NCBI RefSeq assembly: GCF_902712855.1
Contig: NZ_LR743507.1
Location: 2,838,001 to 2,902,000, forward strand
Direction: 5' to 3'
Source of the DNA: Variovorax paradoxus
GTDB taxonomy: Bacteria > Pseudomonadota > Gammaproteobacteria > Burkholderiales > Burkholderiaceae_C
Length of the DNA stretch: 64,000 bases
Shown: positions 56,771 through 64,000 of the stretch, piece after piece
Layout of the letters: every line of letters begins with the position of its first letter
Position numbering within the stretch: the first letter of the stretch is position 1
Notes under the pieces: generated by a model
What the model was told of the DNA's origin: nothing
Databases searched by the model: none
What the model saw: the letters and a program-made list of their open reading frames with translations, nothing else
Position numbers and translations under genes: made by a program

Positions 56771-56795
56771 GCCGCCGGTCATTCGCACCGGCGGC
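56771..56795. terminator. Hairpin near the end of the TonB-dependent receptor gene
   Basis: GCCGCCGGT and ACCGGCGGC form a perfect 9-bp stem around a 7-base loop, about 30-55 bp past the receptor stop on the minus strand. There is no T run, so it is at most a transcript-end stabiliser or Rho-dependent end. Confidence 0.35.
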
Positions 56796-56826
56796 TCGCA
56801 GCGAAAGCGCGAAGGGTTCCTCCTGC

Positions 56827-59409
56827 CTACCAGCTGTAGCCGGCGGTGAAGTACACGCTGCGGCGTTCTCCGTAGTAGCAGCCCGTGGATGACAGGCAGG
56901 TTGCCACATAGGTCTTGTCGGACACGTTGGCCACGTTGAGCGCCAGGCGCACGCCCTTCAGGGCAGGAGACTGCCGTCCCAGGTCCCAGCGCACCGCGGC
57001 GTCGAACAGCGTCACGCCCGGAATGCGGAACAGGTTCGCGTTGTCGCCGTAGGTGGCGCTGGTGTGCCGCACGCCGCCGCCCACGCTGAGGCCGGCCAGT
57101 GCCTCGTTCTGGAATGCGTACTCGAGCCAGAAGGCGGCCTGGCGCTGCGGAACGTAGGCGAATCGGTTGCCCTGGATGCTCACGCCCGAGGCGTTCGGAT
57201 TGGCTCGCGTCACGCGGCTGTCCGTGTAGGCGTAGGAGGCGATGGCATCCAGGCCCTTGAGCACCTCGCCGCGCGCCTCGAGCTCGAGGCCGCGCACGCG
57301 CACTTCGCCGGTCTGCTCGCTGAACGCGCGGCTGAGCGGGTCGGGCGTGAGCACGTTCTGCTGCGTCAGCTCGTAGGCGGCCGCGGTGATCAGCGCCTTG
57401 GTGCCCGCGGGCTGGTACTTCACGCCCACTTCGGTCTGCTTGCCGGTGGTCGGCTGGAAGACGTTGCCCTGGCGGTCGGTGCCGGCCGCGGGCTGGAACG
57501 AGGTCGAGTAGCTCAGGTAGGGCACCACGCCGTTGTCGAAGCTGTACATCAGCGCCGCGCGGCCGGTGAACTTGCCGTCGCGCTGGTCGGCGTTGGCCAG
57601 GCGCAGCGGCGCCATGGTGAGCGTGCGGGTGTCGGTGATCGCGCGATCCTGGCGCCCGGCGAGCACCAGGCTCCAGCGGTTCCAGTGCATCTGGTCCTGC
57701 AGGTAGAAGCCGGTCTGGCGGCGCTGCTGGTCGATGTGCGTGGCGACCGATGGCACCTGGCCGCTGTCGCGGCCGTATACCGGCAGGTAGGCGTTGAACG
57801 GCGTCGTGATGATGCGCAGGTTGGTCTCGTCGAACGACGACTTCTCGTCGGAGTAGTCGATGCCCGCCAGTGCCGTGTGGCGCACCGGGCCGGTGTGGAA
57901 GTCGGCCTGCACCTGGGTGTCGACGGTCAGCAGCTTGGCCGTTTCGGGGAAGGCCCATGCATAGCGCAGCAGCGACGACGGGTTGCAGGCCGTCAGGCAG
58001 AAGGCCTGCACGCGCTGCGTGTACGCATCGACCTTGCCGTAGCGCAGGTTCTGGCGCAGCGTGAAGGTGTCGTTCAGCTTGTGCTCGGCCTCGTAGCCGA
58101 CGAAGTGCTGGCGGTTGTTGAAGCGGTCGTAGCCGGGTTCGCCGACAAAGGCGCGCGTGGGGAGCGCGGCATACCGGCTGGTGTCCAGCGTGCCGGCGGA
58201 CGGCAGCGCGGGCGCGCCGCCGCCACCGGGCGAGTCGAGCGTCTGCCAGTGCGCCATCAGGGTGATGCGGGTGGCGTCCGATGGGCGGATGGTGAGCGAC
58301 GGTGCGAAGTAGCTCTTCTTCTCGGACACGTAGTCGTACGAGGTGTCGGCCTCGCGGTGCAGGCCGACCAGGCGGTAGCTCAGGACGCCGTCGTCGTCGA
58401 TCGCACCGCCGAAATCGAAGGCCGTCTGGCGGCGGTTGTGGCTGCCGAGCTGGACCTCGACCTGGCGCACGGTCTCCAGCGTCGGGCGCTTGCTCACCAT
58501 GTTCACCAGGCCGCCGGGCGTCGACTGGCCGTACAGCACCGACGACGGCCCCTTCACCACTTCGACGCGCTCCAGGCCCCAGGGCTCGATGCGCGGTTGC
58601 GAGTAGCCACGCGCCCCGAAGGGCAGGCGCAGGTTGTCGAGGTAGCGCGCGGGCGGCGTGAACCCGCGCAGCGTCAGCCAGTCCAGCCGCAGGTCGGTGT
58701 TGCCGTACTGCGCGACGATGCCGGGCGTGTAGCGCAGGCTTTCCACCAGCGTGGTGGCGCCCTGCGAATCCATCTGGTCGCGCGTGACCACCGAGACGGA
58801 CTGTGGCGTTTCGAGCAGTGGCGTATCGGTCTTGGTGCCGCCGGTGCTGCGCTGCGCGACGAAGCCCTTGCCCGGGCCCTTGCCGCTTTCTTCCTCGGCG
58901 CTGGCGGTGACGGTGACCGGCGCGAGCGAAGCGGTGCGCTGGCCCGTGACACGGACTTCGGACAAGGTGTCGGAGGACTGGTTGCGCTGCAGGGCGTACA
59001 CGTTGCCGGCGCCGCGCACGGCCTGCAGCCCGGTACCGGCGAGCGCGACGGCAAAGCCTTCATCGACCGTGAACCGGCCGCGCACGGCCGAGCCGTTGAG
59101 GCCGGCGGTGAGCGCGGCGTCGCTCGACAGCAGGATGCCGGCCTGGCTCGCGAACTGGCTCAGCACGGTGCCCAGCGGGCCGGCGGCAATGGCGTAGTCG
59201 CGCGCGGCGGCGGGTTGTGCCTGGGCCAAGGCGGGCAGCGCCTGCACGGCCGCCACCACGGGAAGCACGGCCAGTGCGCCGCGCAGGGCGCGTGCGAACT
59301 GCCGCGACGGGCGCGAATGGGGGGAGCGGACGGAACGGCGGTCGGAGCGGTTCGACAGGAGCACAGGCATGGCGGCTTTCGAGCAAAGAAGGAGGTTGGT
59401 ACTGGTCAT
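56827..59409 (-). CDS. TonB-dependent siderophore receptor with STN signalling domain
   Basis: An 860-residue outer-membrane receptor. A long leader (about 63 residues) contains the signal peptide ending 'LPALAQA'. The STN domain ('YAIAAGPLGTVLSQFASQAG' to about residue 150) marks signal-transducing receptors. The plug has 'PQSVSVVTRDQMDSQGAT' and 'VEVVKGPSSVLYGQSTPGGL'; the beta barrel ends in 'YFTAGYSW' with terminal aromatic. It imports an iron chelate and signals to the FecR/FecI pair upstream. ATG 59409 is used; ATG 59370 is an alternative. Confidence 0.92.
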   Translation of the reverse strand: MTSTNLLLCSKAAMPVLLSNRSDRRSVRSPHSRPSRQFARALRGALAVLPVVAAVQALPALAQAQPAAARDYAIAAGPLGTVLSQFASQAGILLSSDAALTAGLNGSAVRGRFTVDEGFAVALAGTGLQAVRGAGNVYALQRNQSSDTLSEVRVTGQRTASLAPVTVTASAEEESGKGPGKGFVAQRSTGGTKTDTPLLETPQSVSVVTRDQMDSQGATTLVESLRYTPGIVAQYGNTDLRLDWLTLRGFTPPARYLDNLRLPFGARGYSQPRIEPWGLERVEVVKGPSSVLYGQSTPGGLVNMVSKRPTLETVRQVEVQLGSHNRRQTAFDFGGAIDDDGVLSYRLVGLHREADTSYDYVSEKKSYFAPSLTIRPSDATRITLMAHWQTLDSPGGGGAPALPSAGTLDTSRYAALPTRAFVGEPGYDRFNNRQHFVGYEAEHKLNDTFTLRQNLRYGKVDAYTQRVQAFCLTACNPSSLLRYAWAFPETAKLLTVDTQVQADFHTGPVRHTALAGIDYSDEKSSFDETNLRIITTPFNAYLPVYGRDSGQVPSVATHIDQQRRQTGFYLQDQMHWNRWSLVLAGRQDRAITDTRTLTMAPLRLANADQRDGKFTGRAALMYSFDNGVVPYLSYSTSFQPAAGTDRQGNVFQPTTGKQTEVGVKYQPAGTKALITAAAYELTQQNVLTPDPLSRAFSEQTGEVRVRGLELEARGEVLKGLDAIASYAYTDSRVTRANPNASGVSIQGNRFAYVPQRQAAFWLEYAFQNEALAGLSVGGGVRHTSATYGDNANLFRIPGVTLFDAAVRWDLGRQSPALKGVRLALNVANVSDKTYVATCLSSTGCYYGERRSVYFTAGYSW

Positions 59410-59459
59410 GCCAACCGGCTCCGCCAAAAGGGAACCTGCACACCGGAAATTTTTTCGAT

Positions 59460-60455
59460 TCAGCGTTTCGCCGCGCCGTGCGCGGCTTCGACCACCGTCC
59501 ACCACGGCATCGGCCGCCGCACCCGCACCGGCAGCGTGGACTGCAGCGCCGACAGGATGCGCTCGGTGTCCGCCAACGGATAGGCACCCACGATGCGCAT
59601 GTCCGCCACCTCTGGAGCGCAGCCAAGGTAGCCGGGGCGGTAGCGGGCCAGTTCGGCGATGAAGTCGCCCAGGCGCATGCCGTCGGCCACGAGCACGCCG
59701 CGCGTCCAGTCGTCGCCGTAGCCGGCAAGGGGTTCGGGCTCCTCGACATGGTCGGCGAACAGGCGGGCCTGTTGCCCGGCCACCAGGGTGAGCGAATCGC
59801 CGCCGCCGCTGGGCTGCGATGCCACTGCGCCTTCGAACACCGCGAGCCGCACGGCGCCGTCGTCCTCGTGGCGCACGGCGAAGCGGGTGCCCAGCGCGGT
59901 CAGCCGGCCCTGCGGCACGTCGACCACGAGCGGGCGCGCGGGGGAGGCTTCGTCGTGGCCGCTGGTGACCAGCACCTCGCCCCTGTGGAGCACGATGCGG
60001 CGCAGCGTGGCGGAGAACTCGACGTCGAGCGCCGTGGCGGTGTTGAGCCACAGGCGGCTGCCGTCGGCCAGAACGATCTCGCGCCGCTCGCCGGTGCCGG
60101 TGCGGTGTGCCGCGACCCAGCCGCGCCACGCTACCTGCCGCGAGACCGTCCAGCCGGCAAGGCCGGCCACCGGCACCAGCGCCAGCGCGCGCAGCACCGA
60201 GCGCCGGCGGTTGGCCGACGCGGCGCCGCGCTGCTCGAGCACACGTCGCGCGGGCAGGTTGGCCAGGCCCGTGAACTCGCCCGAGATGGTCTCCACGCGC
60301 TGCCAGGCGGCGCGTTGCCGCGGGCCCGTGGCCAGCCATGACTGCCAGCGCGAACGGTCGGCGTCGCTCACGGCGCCGGCCTGCAGCACGGCGAACCATT
60401 CGGCGGCCTGCTGCAGGTCCTCGAAGGCGGGCACCGCGGCGGTGTCGGACTGCAT
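59460..60455 (-). CDS. fecR: FecR-like anti-sigma/sigma regulator
   Basis: A 331-residue FecR-type protein. The N-terminal cytoplasmic part has 'AAEWFAVLQAGAVSDADRSR' with 'WQSWLATGPRQRAAWQRVE', a membrane segment lies at 'SVLRALALVPVAGLAGWTV', and the periplasmic FecR domain has 'IVLADGSRLWLNTATALDVE' and 'LTALGTRFAVRHEDDGAVRL'. It relays the receptor signal to FecI. ATG 60455 is used; ATG 60494 would overlap fecI. Confidence 0.92.
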   Translation of the reverse strand: MQSDTAAVPAFEDLQQAAEWFAVLQAGAVSDADRSRWQSWLATGPRQRAAWQRVETISGEFTGLANLPARRVLEQRGAASANRRRSVLRALALVPVAGLAGWTVSRQVAWRGWVAAHRTGTGERREIVLADGSRLWLNTATALDVEFSATLRRIVLHRGEVLVTSGHDEASPARPLVVDVPQGRLTALGTRFAVRHEDDGAVRLAVFEGAVASQPSGGGDSLTLVAGQQARLFADHVEEPEPLAGYGDDWTRGVLVADGMRLGDFIAELARYRPGYLGCAPEVADMRIVGAYPLADTERILSALQSTLPVRVRRPMPWWTVVEAAHGAAKR

Positions 60456-60469
60456 CGGGCGCACGCTTC

Positions 60470-60982
60470 TCAGGAACTCGTCAGCAGCAGGCATTGCAGC
60501 ATGGCCTGCGCCATGTATTTCTTGACCATGCGCTCGGACACCTTCAGCTGCACCGCGATCTCGGCATAGGCGAGGCCGTCGAGCTGCGACAGCAGGAACG
60601 CCGTGCGTGCCTTGGGATTGAGCCGGTCGAGCATGGCGTCGATGCGGCACAGTGTCTCGAACGCCAGGAAGCGCTCTTCGGGAGAAGGTGCGAGCGGCTC
60701 GGGCAGCACCGCCAGTGCGTCAAGCCAGGCGCGTTCGATGTCCTGGCGGCGCCAGTGGTTCACGACCACGCCATGCGCCAGCGTGCGCAGGAAGGCGCGG
60801 GGCTCGTTGAGCTGCTGCGCGTCGCGCGACGTCATCAGGCGCACGAAGGTGTCGTGGGCCAGGTCGGCGGCGCACGACGCGCCGCCCAGCCGCCGGCGGA
60901 ACCAGCCTAGCAGCCAGCCGTGGTGTTCGCGGTAGATCGCATCGATGGATGCCGGTTCTGACGGCAGCGGGAGGGCGGACAC
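60470..60982 (-). CDS. fecI: FecI-like ECF sigma factor
   Basis: A 170-residue ECF sigma factor. Region 2 is 'DAIYREHHGWLLGWFRRRLG' and 'AADLAHDTFVRLMTS'; region 4 is 'AFLLSQLDGLAYAEIAVQLK' with 'VSERMVKKYMAQAML'. The start appears to be GTG at 60982. It probably directs transcription of the receptor gene. A Fur-box-like sequence lies 26-44 bp upstream, so iron repression of the whole set is likely. Confidence 0.93.
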   Translation of the reverse strand: MSALPLPSEPASIDAIYREHHGWLLGWFRRRLGGASCAADLAHDTFVRLMTSRDAQQLNEPRAFLRTLAHGVVVNHWRRQDIERAWLDALAVLPEPLAPSPEERFLAFETLCRIDAMLDRLNPKARTAFLLSQLDGLAYAEIAVQLKVSERMVKKYMAQAMLQCLLLTSS

Positions 60983-61007
60983 GGGGCGGCGGCGGAACGC
61001 GTGAAGA

Positions 61008-61026
61008 TGAGAATAGTTCGCATTTT
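61008..61026 (-). promoter_or_regulatory. Candidate Fur box upstream of fecI
   Basis: The plus-strand sequence TGAGAATAGTTCGCATTTT closely resembles proteobacterial Fur sites (GAGAATGATTCGCATT type). It lies in the spacer between the ftsI-like gene and fecI, immediately upstream of fecI. Confidence 0.6.
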
Positions 61027-61074
61027 AACTCCACACATGCGTTCGGCCCGCTTCCGGCGCCGTGCCGGCGTTGC

Positions 61075-62805
61075 TCAGTGAGCCATCGGCGCAACAGCCA
61101 GGTCGGGCACCACGTTCAGGATGCGCAGTGTCTGCTGCACCACCTGGCTGAACACCGGCGCGGCCACCAGCCCGCCGAAATACTTGCCTGCACTGGGCTC
61201 GTCCACCATCACCGCGACGATGACCCGCGGCTTGTCGATGGGCGACATGCCGGTGTACCAGGCGCGGTACTTGTTGCTGGCGTAGCCCTTGCCGACCTGC
61301 TTGTGGGCGGTGCCGGTCTTGCCGCCGACCGAGTAGCCCACAGTCTGCGCGAGCGGCGCGGTGCCGCCGGGCGCGGCGGCCAGGTGCATCATCTGACGCA
61401 CTTCGCTGGCCACGAGCGGCGAGAACACGTGCACGCCGGCCGGGGCTTCGCCGGTGTTCTTCAGCAGGCTCACCGGAATCACCTCGCCGTCGTGCGCGAA
61501 GGCGGTGTAGGCATGCGCGATCTGGAACAGCGAGGCCGACAGGCCGTAGCCATACGACATGGTGGCCTGCTCGATCGGCCGCCACGACTTCCACGGCCGC
61601 AGCCGCCCGGTCACCGCGCCGGGAAAAGGCGTCTGCGGTTTCTGGCCCAGGCCCACGGCGGTGAACGAGTCCCACATTTCCTGCGCCGACATGCGCTGCG
61701 AGATCCTGGTGGCGCCCACGTTGCTCGACTTCTGGATCACGCCCTGCACCGTCAGCACGCCGAAGTTCTCGTCGTCGTGGATGGTCGCGCCGGCCACGGT
61801 GATGCGGCCCGGGTTGGTGTCGATGATGGTGTTGGGTGTGACGCGGCCCAGCTGCAGCGCCGTGGCGACCGTGATCGGCTTCATGGTCGAGCCTGGCTCG
61901 AACACGTCGGTCATGGCGCGGTTGCGCAACTGCTCGCCGGTGAGGTTGTGTCGGTCGTTCGGGTCGTAGCTCGGGTAGTTGGCCATGGCCAGCAGTTCGC
62001 CGGTGCGGGCGTCGACCACCACCACGCTGCCCGCGCGCGCCTTGTTGGCGATGACGGCATCGCGGATCTTCTCGTAGGCCACGAACTGCACGCGGTCGTC
62101 GATGCTCAGCTGCACGTCGTGGCCCTCGGTCGGGGGCACCTGGTCCTCGGTGTCCTCGACGATGTGGCCCAGCCGGTCCTTGATGACGTGGCGCGAGCCC
62201 GACTTGCCGGCCAGCTCCTGGTTGAACGCCAGCTCCACGCCTTCCTGCCCGACATCTTCCACGTTGGTGAAGCCTGCCAGGTGGGCCGCGGCCTCGCCCT
62301 CGGGGTACTGGCGGCGGTAGTCGCGCCGCAGGTAGATGCCCTTGATGTTGAGCGCTGCCACCTGCCTGGCGATGGGTTCGTCGACCTGGCGCTTGAGCCA
62401 CACGAAGCTCTTGTCCTCGTCCTCGAGCTTCTTGTCGAAGTCCTTCTGCGCCATGCCGAGCAGCTTGGCGGCCTGCCTGAGCTTCGATTGCGTGTCCGGG
62501 TCACTGCGCTCGATGTCCTCGGGAATCGCCCAGATGCTGGGCGCGGGCATGTCGGACGCCAGGATCAGTCCGTTGCGGTCGAGGATGCGGCCCCGGTTGG
62601 CCGGCAGCTCGAGCGTGCGCTGGTAGCGCACCTCGCCCTGGTGCTGGAAGAAGTCGTTGTCGAAGATCTGCACATACGCGGCGCGGCCCGCCAGCAGCAC
62701 GAAGCTGAAAGCGATGCTGGCCACGATGAACTTGCTGCGCCACACGGGGGTGGGGCTGGCGAGCAGCGGACTGCTGCCGTAGCGGATGCGGCCATTGGGA
62801 TTCAT
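61075..62805 (-). CDS. ftsI: FtsI-type peptidoglycan transpeptidase (PBP3-like)
   Basis: A 576-residue class B penicillin-binding protein. One membrane segment lies near the N-terminus ('FIVASIAFSFVLLAGRAAYV'). The dimerisation/pedestal part has 'ANRGRILDRNGLILASDMPA'. Transpeptidase motifs are SxxK in 'FEPGSTMKPITVATAL', SxN in 'QKSSNVGATRIS' and KTG in 'SVGGKTGTAHK'. It would cross-link septal peptidoglycan. No mra/mur division genes surround it, so it may be a second FtsI outside the division cluster. ATG 62805 is used; a perfect 12-bp stem-loop lies just upstream. Confidence 0.9.
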   Translation of the reverse strand: MNPNGRIRYGSSPLLASPTPVWRSKFIVASIAFSFVLLAGRAAYVQIFDNDFFQHQGEVRYQRTLELPANRGRILDRNGLILASDMPAPSIWAIPEDIERSDPDTQSKLRQAAKLLGMAQKDFDKKLEDEDKSFVWLKRQVDEPIARQVAALNIKGIYLRRDYRRQYPEGEAAAHLAGFTNVEDVGQEGVELAFNQELAGKSGSRHVIKDRLGHIVEDTEDQVPPTEGHDVQLSIDDRVQFVAYEKIRDAVIANKARAGSVVVVDARTGELLAMANYPSYDPNDRHNLTGEQLRNRAMTDVFEPGSTMKPITVATALQLGRVTPNTIIDTNPGRITVAGATIHDDENFGVLTVQGVIQKSSNVGATRISQRMSAQEMWDSFTAVGLGQKPQTPFPGAVTGRLRPWKSWRPIEQATMSYGYGLSASLFQIAHAYTAFAHDGEVIPVSLLKNTGEAPAGVHVFSPLVASEVRQMMHLAAAPGGTAPLAQTVGYSVGGKTGTAHKQVGKGYASNKYRAWYTGMSPIDKPRVIVAVMVDEPSAGKYFGGLVAAPVFSQVVQQTLRILNVVPDLAVAPMAH

Positions 62806-62822
62806 GAGCCGCAATTATCGAG

Positions 62823-62850
62823 TTCCGGGTGACGTGGCCGTCACCCGGAA
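62823..62850. promoter_or_regulatory. Strong stem-loop just upstream of the ftsI-like gene
   Basis: TTCCGGGTGACG and CGTCACCCGGAA form a perfect 12-bp stem with a 4-base loop, ending 18 bp before the start codon. There is no T run on the minus strand, so it is more likely a leader structure or operator than a terminator. A second nested inverted repeat (GGCCCG outer, GCTGC/GCAGC inner) lies between it and tolA. Confidence 0.5.
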
Positions 62851-62912
62851 GGGGCCCGTTTTCTTAGCTGCGCGTTAGCAGCGGGCCGAGCAAACGCGCA
62901 TGGAGCGCAGGG

Positions 62913-63885
62913 TCAGCGCTTGGGCCGCAGCGAGACGATCAGCGACGGGAAGATGCGCCCGTCGGTGTCGCGCGGCAGCCTGTCGGTCTTGCGCAGGCCT
63001 CGCTCTGCCGCTTCGTCCCAGCCCGGCAGGCCGCTCGACTTGCTGAGCTTGACGTTGACGATGGTGCCGTCGGGCGCCAGGCTCACCTCGAACTCCGCCG
63101 CCGGGTTGCCGTTCACGGTGTCGGCATCGGGGAAGGTGATGTTCGGGCGCACGGCGGCCGCGATGCGTCCGGCATAACCGCTCGACGGACCGGAGGTGCG
63201 CAGGGCCGTGCCCTTCGAGTCGTCGCTGCCGCTAGCGCCGGCCAGGCCCTGCATGCGTTTGAGCGTGGCGGCACGGTCGGCCGCAGCCTGCTTTGCAGCG
63301 GCCTCTGCCTTCTTGGCCTCGGCCTGCTTGGCGGCTTCCGCTTTCTTGGCTTCGGCTTCCTGCTGCTGCTTCTTCTGCTCGGCCAGCTTCTTCTGCTGTT
63401 CCTGCTTCTTCTCGGCCTCTTCCTCGGCGCGCTGCCTGGCCTCGAGTTCCTTCTTCTTCTGCTGTTGCTGCTTCTCGAGCTCGCGTTCCTTCTGTTCCTT
63501 CTGCTCCTTGAGCTTCTTCTCGCGCTCCAGGGCAATGTCGGGTGCCTTCGGCGCAGGCGCGGGCTCGGGCGCCTTGGCAACGGGCGGCGGAGGGGCGCGG
63601 GCGGAACAGGCGTGGGAGCGGGAGCCGGCGGGGAGGCGGAGGCGGCGGTGGCGTGGGAACCGGCGCGGGCGCCTGCGGGGCCTGCAGGCGGGGCGCCGCC
63701 TGCTGCACCGTGGCCGACCACAGTTCCGCGTCGACGGCGCCTTCGTCGGCCTCGCTGCGCCAGCGCACACCCCAGGTGAGCGCGGCGATCAGCAGGCCGT
63801 GTGCAATGAGGGCCAGCACGACGGCACGCGGCGTGCCGCGTTGCGGCGGCGGTGCGAACTCGGGGCGATCCAGTGCGAGCGACAT
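62913..63885 (-). pseudogene. tolA: tolA, interrupted by two single-base frameshifts
   Basis: The gene starts at 63885 (MSLALDRPEFAPPPQ) with membrane segment 'AVVLALIAHGLLIAALTWGV'. Reading stays in that frame to 'VPTPPPPPPP', then needs the next frame for 'PAPAPTPVPPAP' and a third for 'PPPPVAKAPEPAPAPKAP', the Lys/Glu/Ala coiled coil and the TolA/TonB-like end ('NGNPAAEFEVSLAPDGTIVN'). Each shift equals one missing C (G4 runs at 63630-63633 and 63592-63595 on the plus strand). With both restored the length is 975 nt, 324 residues. Sequencing error is more likely than true loss, because both parts look fully conserved. Confidence 0.82.
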
Positions 63886-63888
63886 GCC

Positions 63889-64000
63889 TTATTTGCCGCC
63901 CGTGGTCGTGACCGACAGGCCCACGCGCTCGATGCCGCTGCGCTTGAGCTGGTTCATGGCCTTCACGACGGTCTCGTACTTCACCGACTTGTCGGCGCTG
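63889..64000 (-). CDS. tolR: TolR (ExbD/TolR family), C-terminal fragment
   Basis: Only the last 36 codons are present; the gene enters from the right edge. The visible end 'SADKSVKYETVVKAMNQLKR' followed by 'SGIERVGLSVTTTGGK' is the periplasmic C-terminal domain of TolR/ExbD. Three bases separate its stop from the tolA start, so the pair belongs to a tolQRA operon. TolR with TolQ energises TolA in outer-membrane constriction and integrity. Confidence 0.85.
   Translation of the reverse strand, partial: SADKSVKYETVVKAMNQLKRSGIERVGLSVTTTGGK

Noticed and set aside
57064..59583. Long plus-strand frame opposite the siderophore receptor
   Set aside because: Shadow frame without signal peptide or motifs; the receptor on the minus strand accounts for the region.
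63232..63885. Two separate short genes in the tolA region
   Set aside because: Each frame alone becomes low-complexity nonsense at the C-run positions, while the combined reading gives a complete TolA.

Overview
The window reads as a stretch of chromosome from a GC-rich betaproteobacterium of the Comamonadaceae, most likely Variovorax or a close relative. The basis is the strong GC bias, the abundance of Bug/TctC-type solute receptors, LysR and MurR/RpiR regulators, dnaE and tol genes of betaproteobacterial type, and a dispersed intergenic element of a kind I associate with this family. This assignment is inference from gene content. I see no rRNA, tRNA, CRISPR array, phage or insertion sequence.

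Layout. 1-199: edge fragment of a solute-binding protein. 394-6818: a light-sensing operon (receiver protein, heme oxygenase, bacteriophytochrome kinase, Rcp-like response regulator, double-receiver hybrid kinase). 6909-13363: mixed small transcription units: hydrolase, lipoprotein receptor, TIGR04325-type methyltransferase, two related small secreted proteins, an aspartate carbamoyltransferase fused to a helix-turn-helix-like N-terminus, VOC protein and two unknowns. 13434-20803: RpiR regulator, HAD phosphatase, phnDCE phosphonate importer, tiny lipoprotein and Tat-exported phospholipase C. 20829-22580: trimeric autotransporter with 16-residue head repeats. 22621-24909: GH3 beta-glucosidase. 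24992-36876: one long minus-strand catabolic region with tcuA/tcuB, two class II aldolases, an amidohydrolase, a D-2-hydroxyacid dehydrogenase, an HD protein, a BASS transporter, a LysR regulator and three orphan Bug receptors. 37033-42473: Crp/Fnr regulator, LivK-like receptor, TonB-like lipoprotein, trmB, gluQRS, FAD amine oxidase-like protein. 42591-47081: LysR divergent from a pirin/DoxX/flavodoxin/pirin redox group. 47164-52464: tctA, tctB, tctE, tctD, trhO. 52611-56584: dnaE and a small OB-fold protein. 56827-60982: Fec-type iron signalling set (receptor, FecR, FecI) behind a candidate Fur box. 61075-64000: an FtsI-type transpeptidase, tolA and the end of tolR.

How genes work together. 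The heme oxygenase makes the biliverdin bound by the phytochrome, and the two response regulators and hybrid kinase form its probable output. The RpiR regulator, HAD phosphatase, Phn importer and phospholipase C suggest scavenging of organic phosphorus. The tcu region looks like uptake and oxidation of a tricarboxylate-like compound. FecI, FecR and the receptor, which carries the STN signalling domain, form a surface-sensing iron circuit.

The observations I rate highest are: a roughly 90-bp intergenic element present twice, each copy abutting a stop codon in the same orientation, with three conserved hairpins; the HTH-aspartate carbamoyltransferase fusion with a repeated AT-rich decamer near its start; an exact three-copy 22-bp-spaced motif upstream of a small secreted protein; palindromes at the phn, crp, pirin and tct promoters; and tolA broken by two single-base losses in C runs, which look like sequencing errors.
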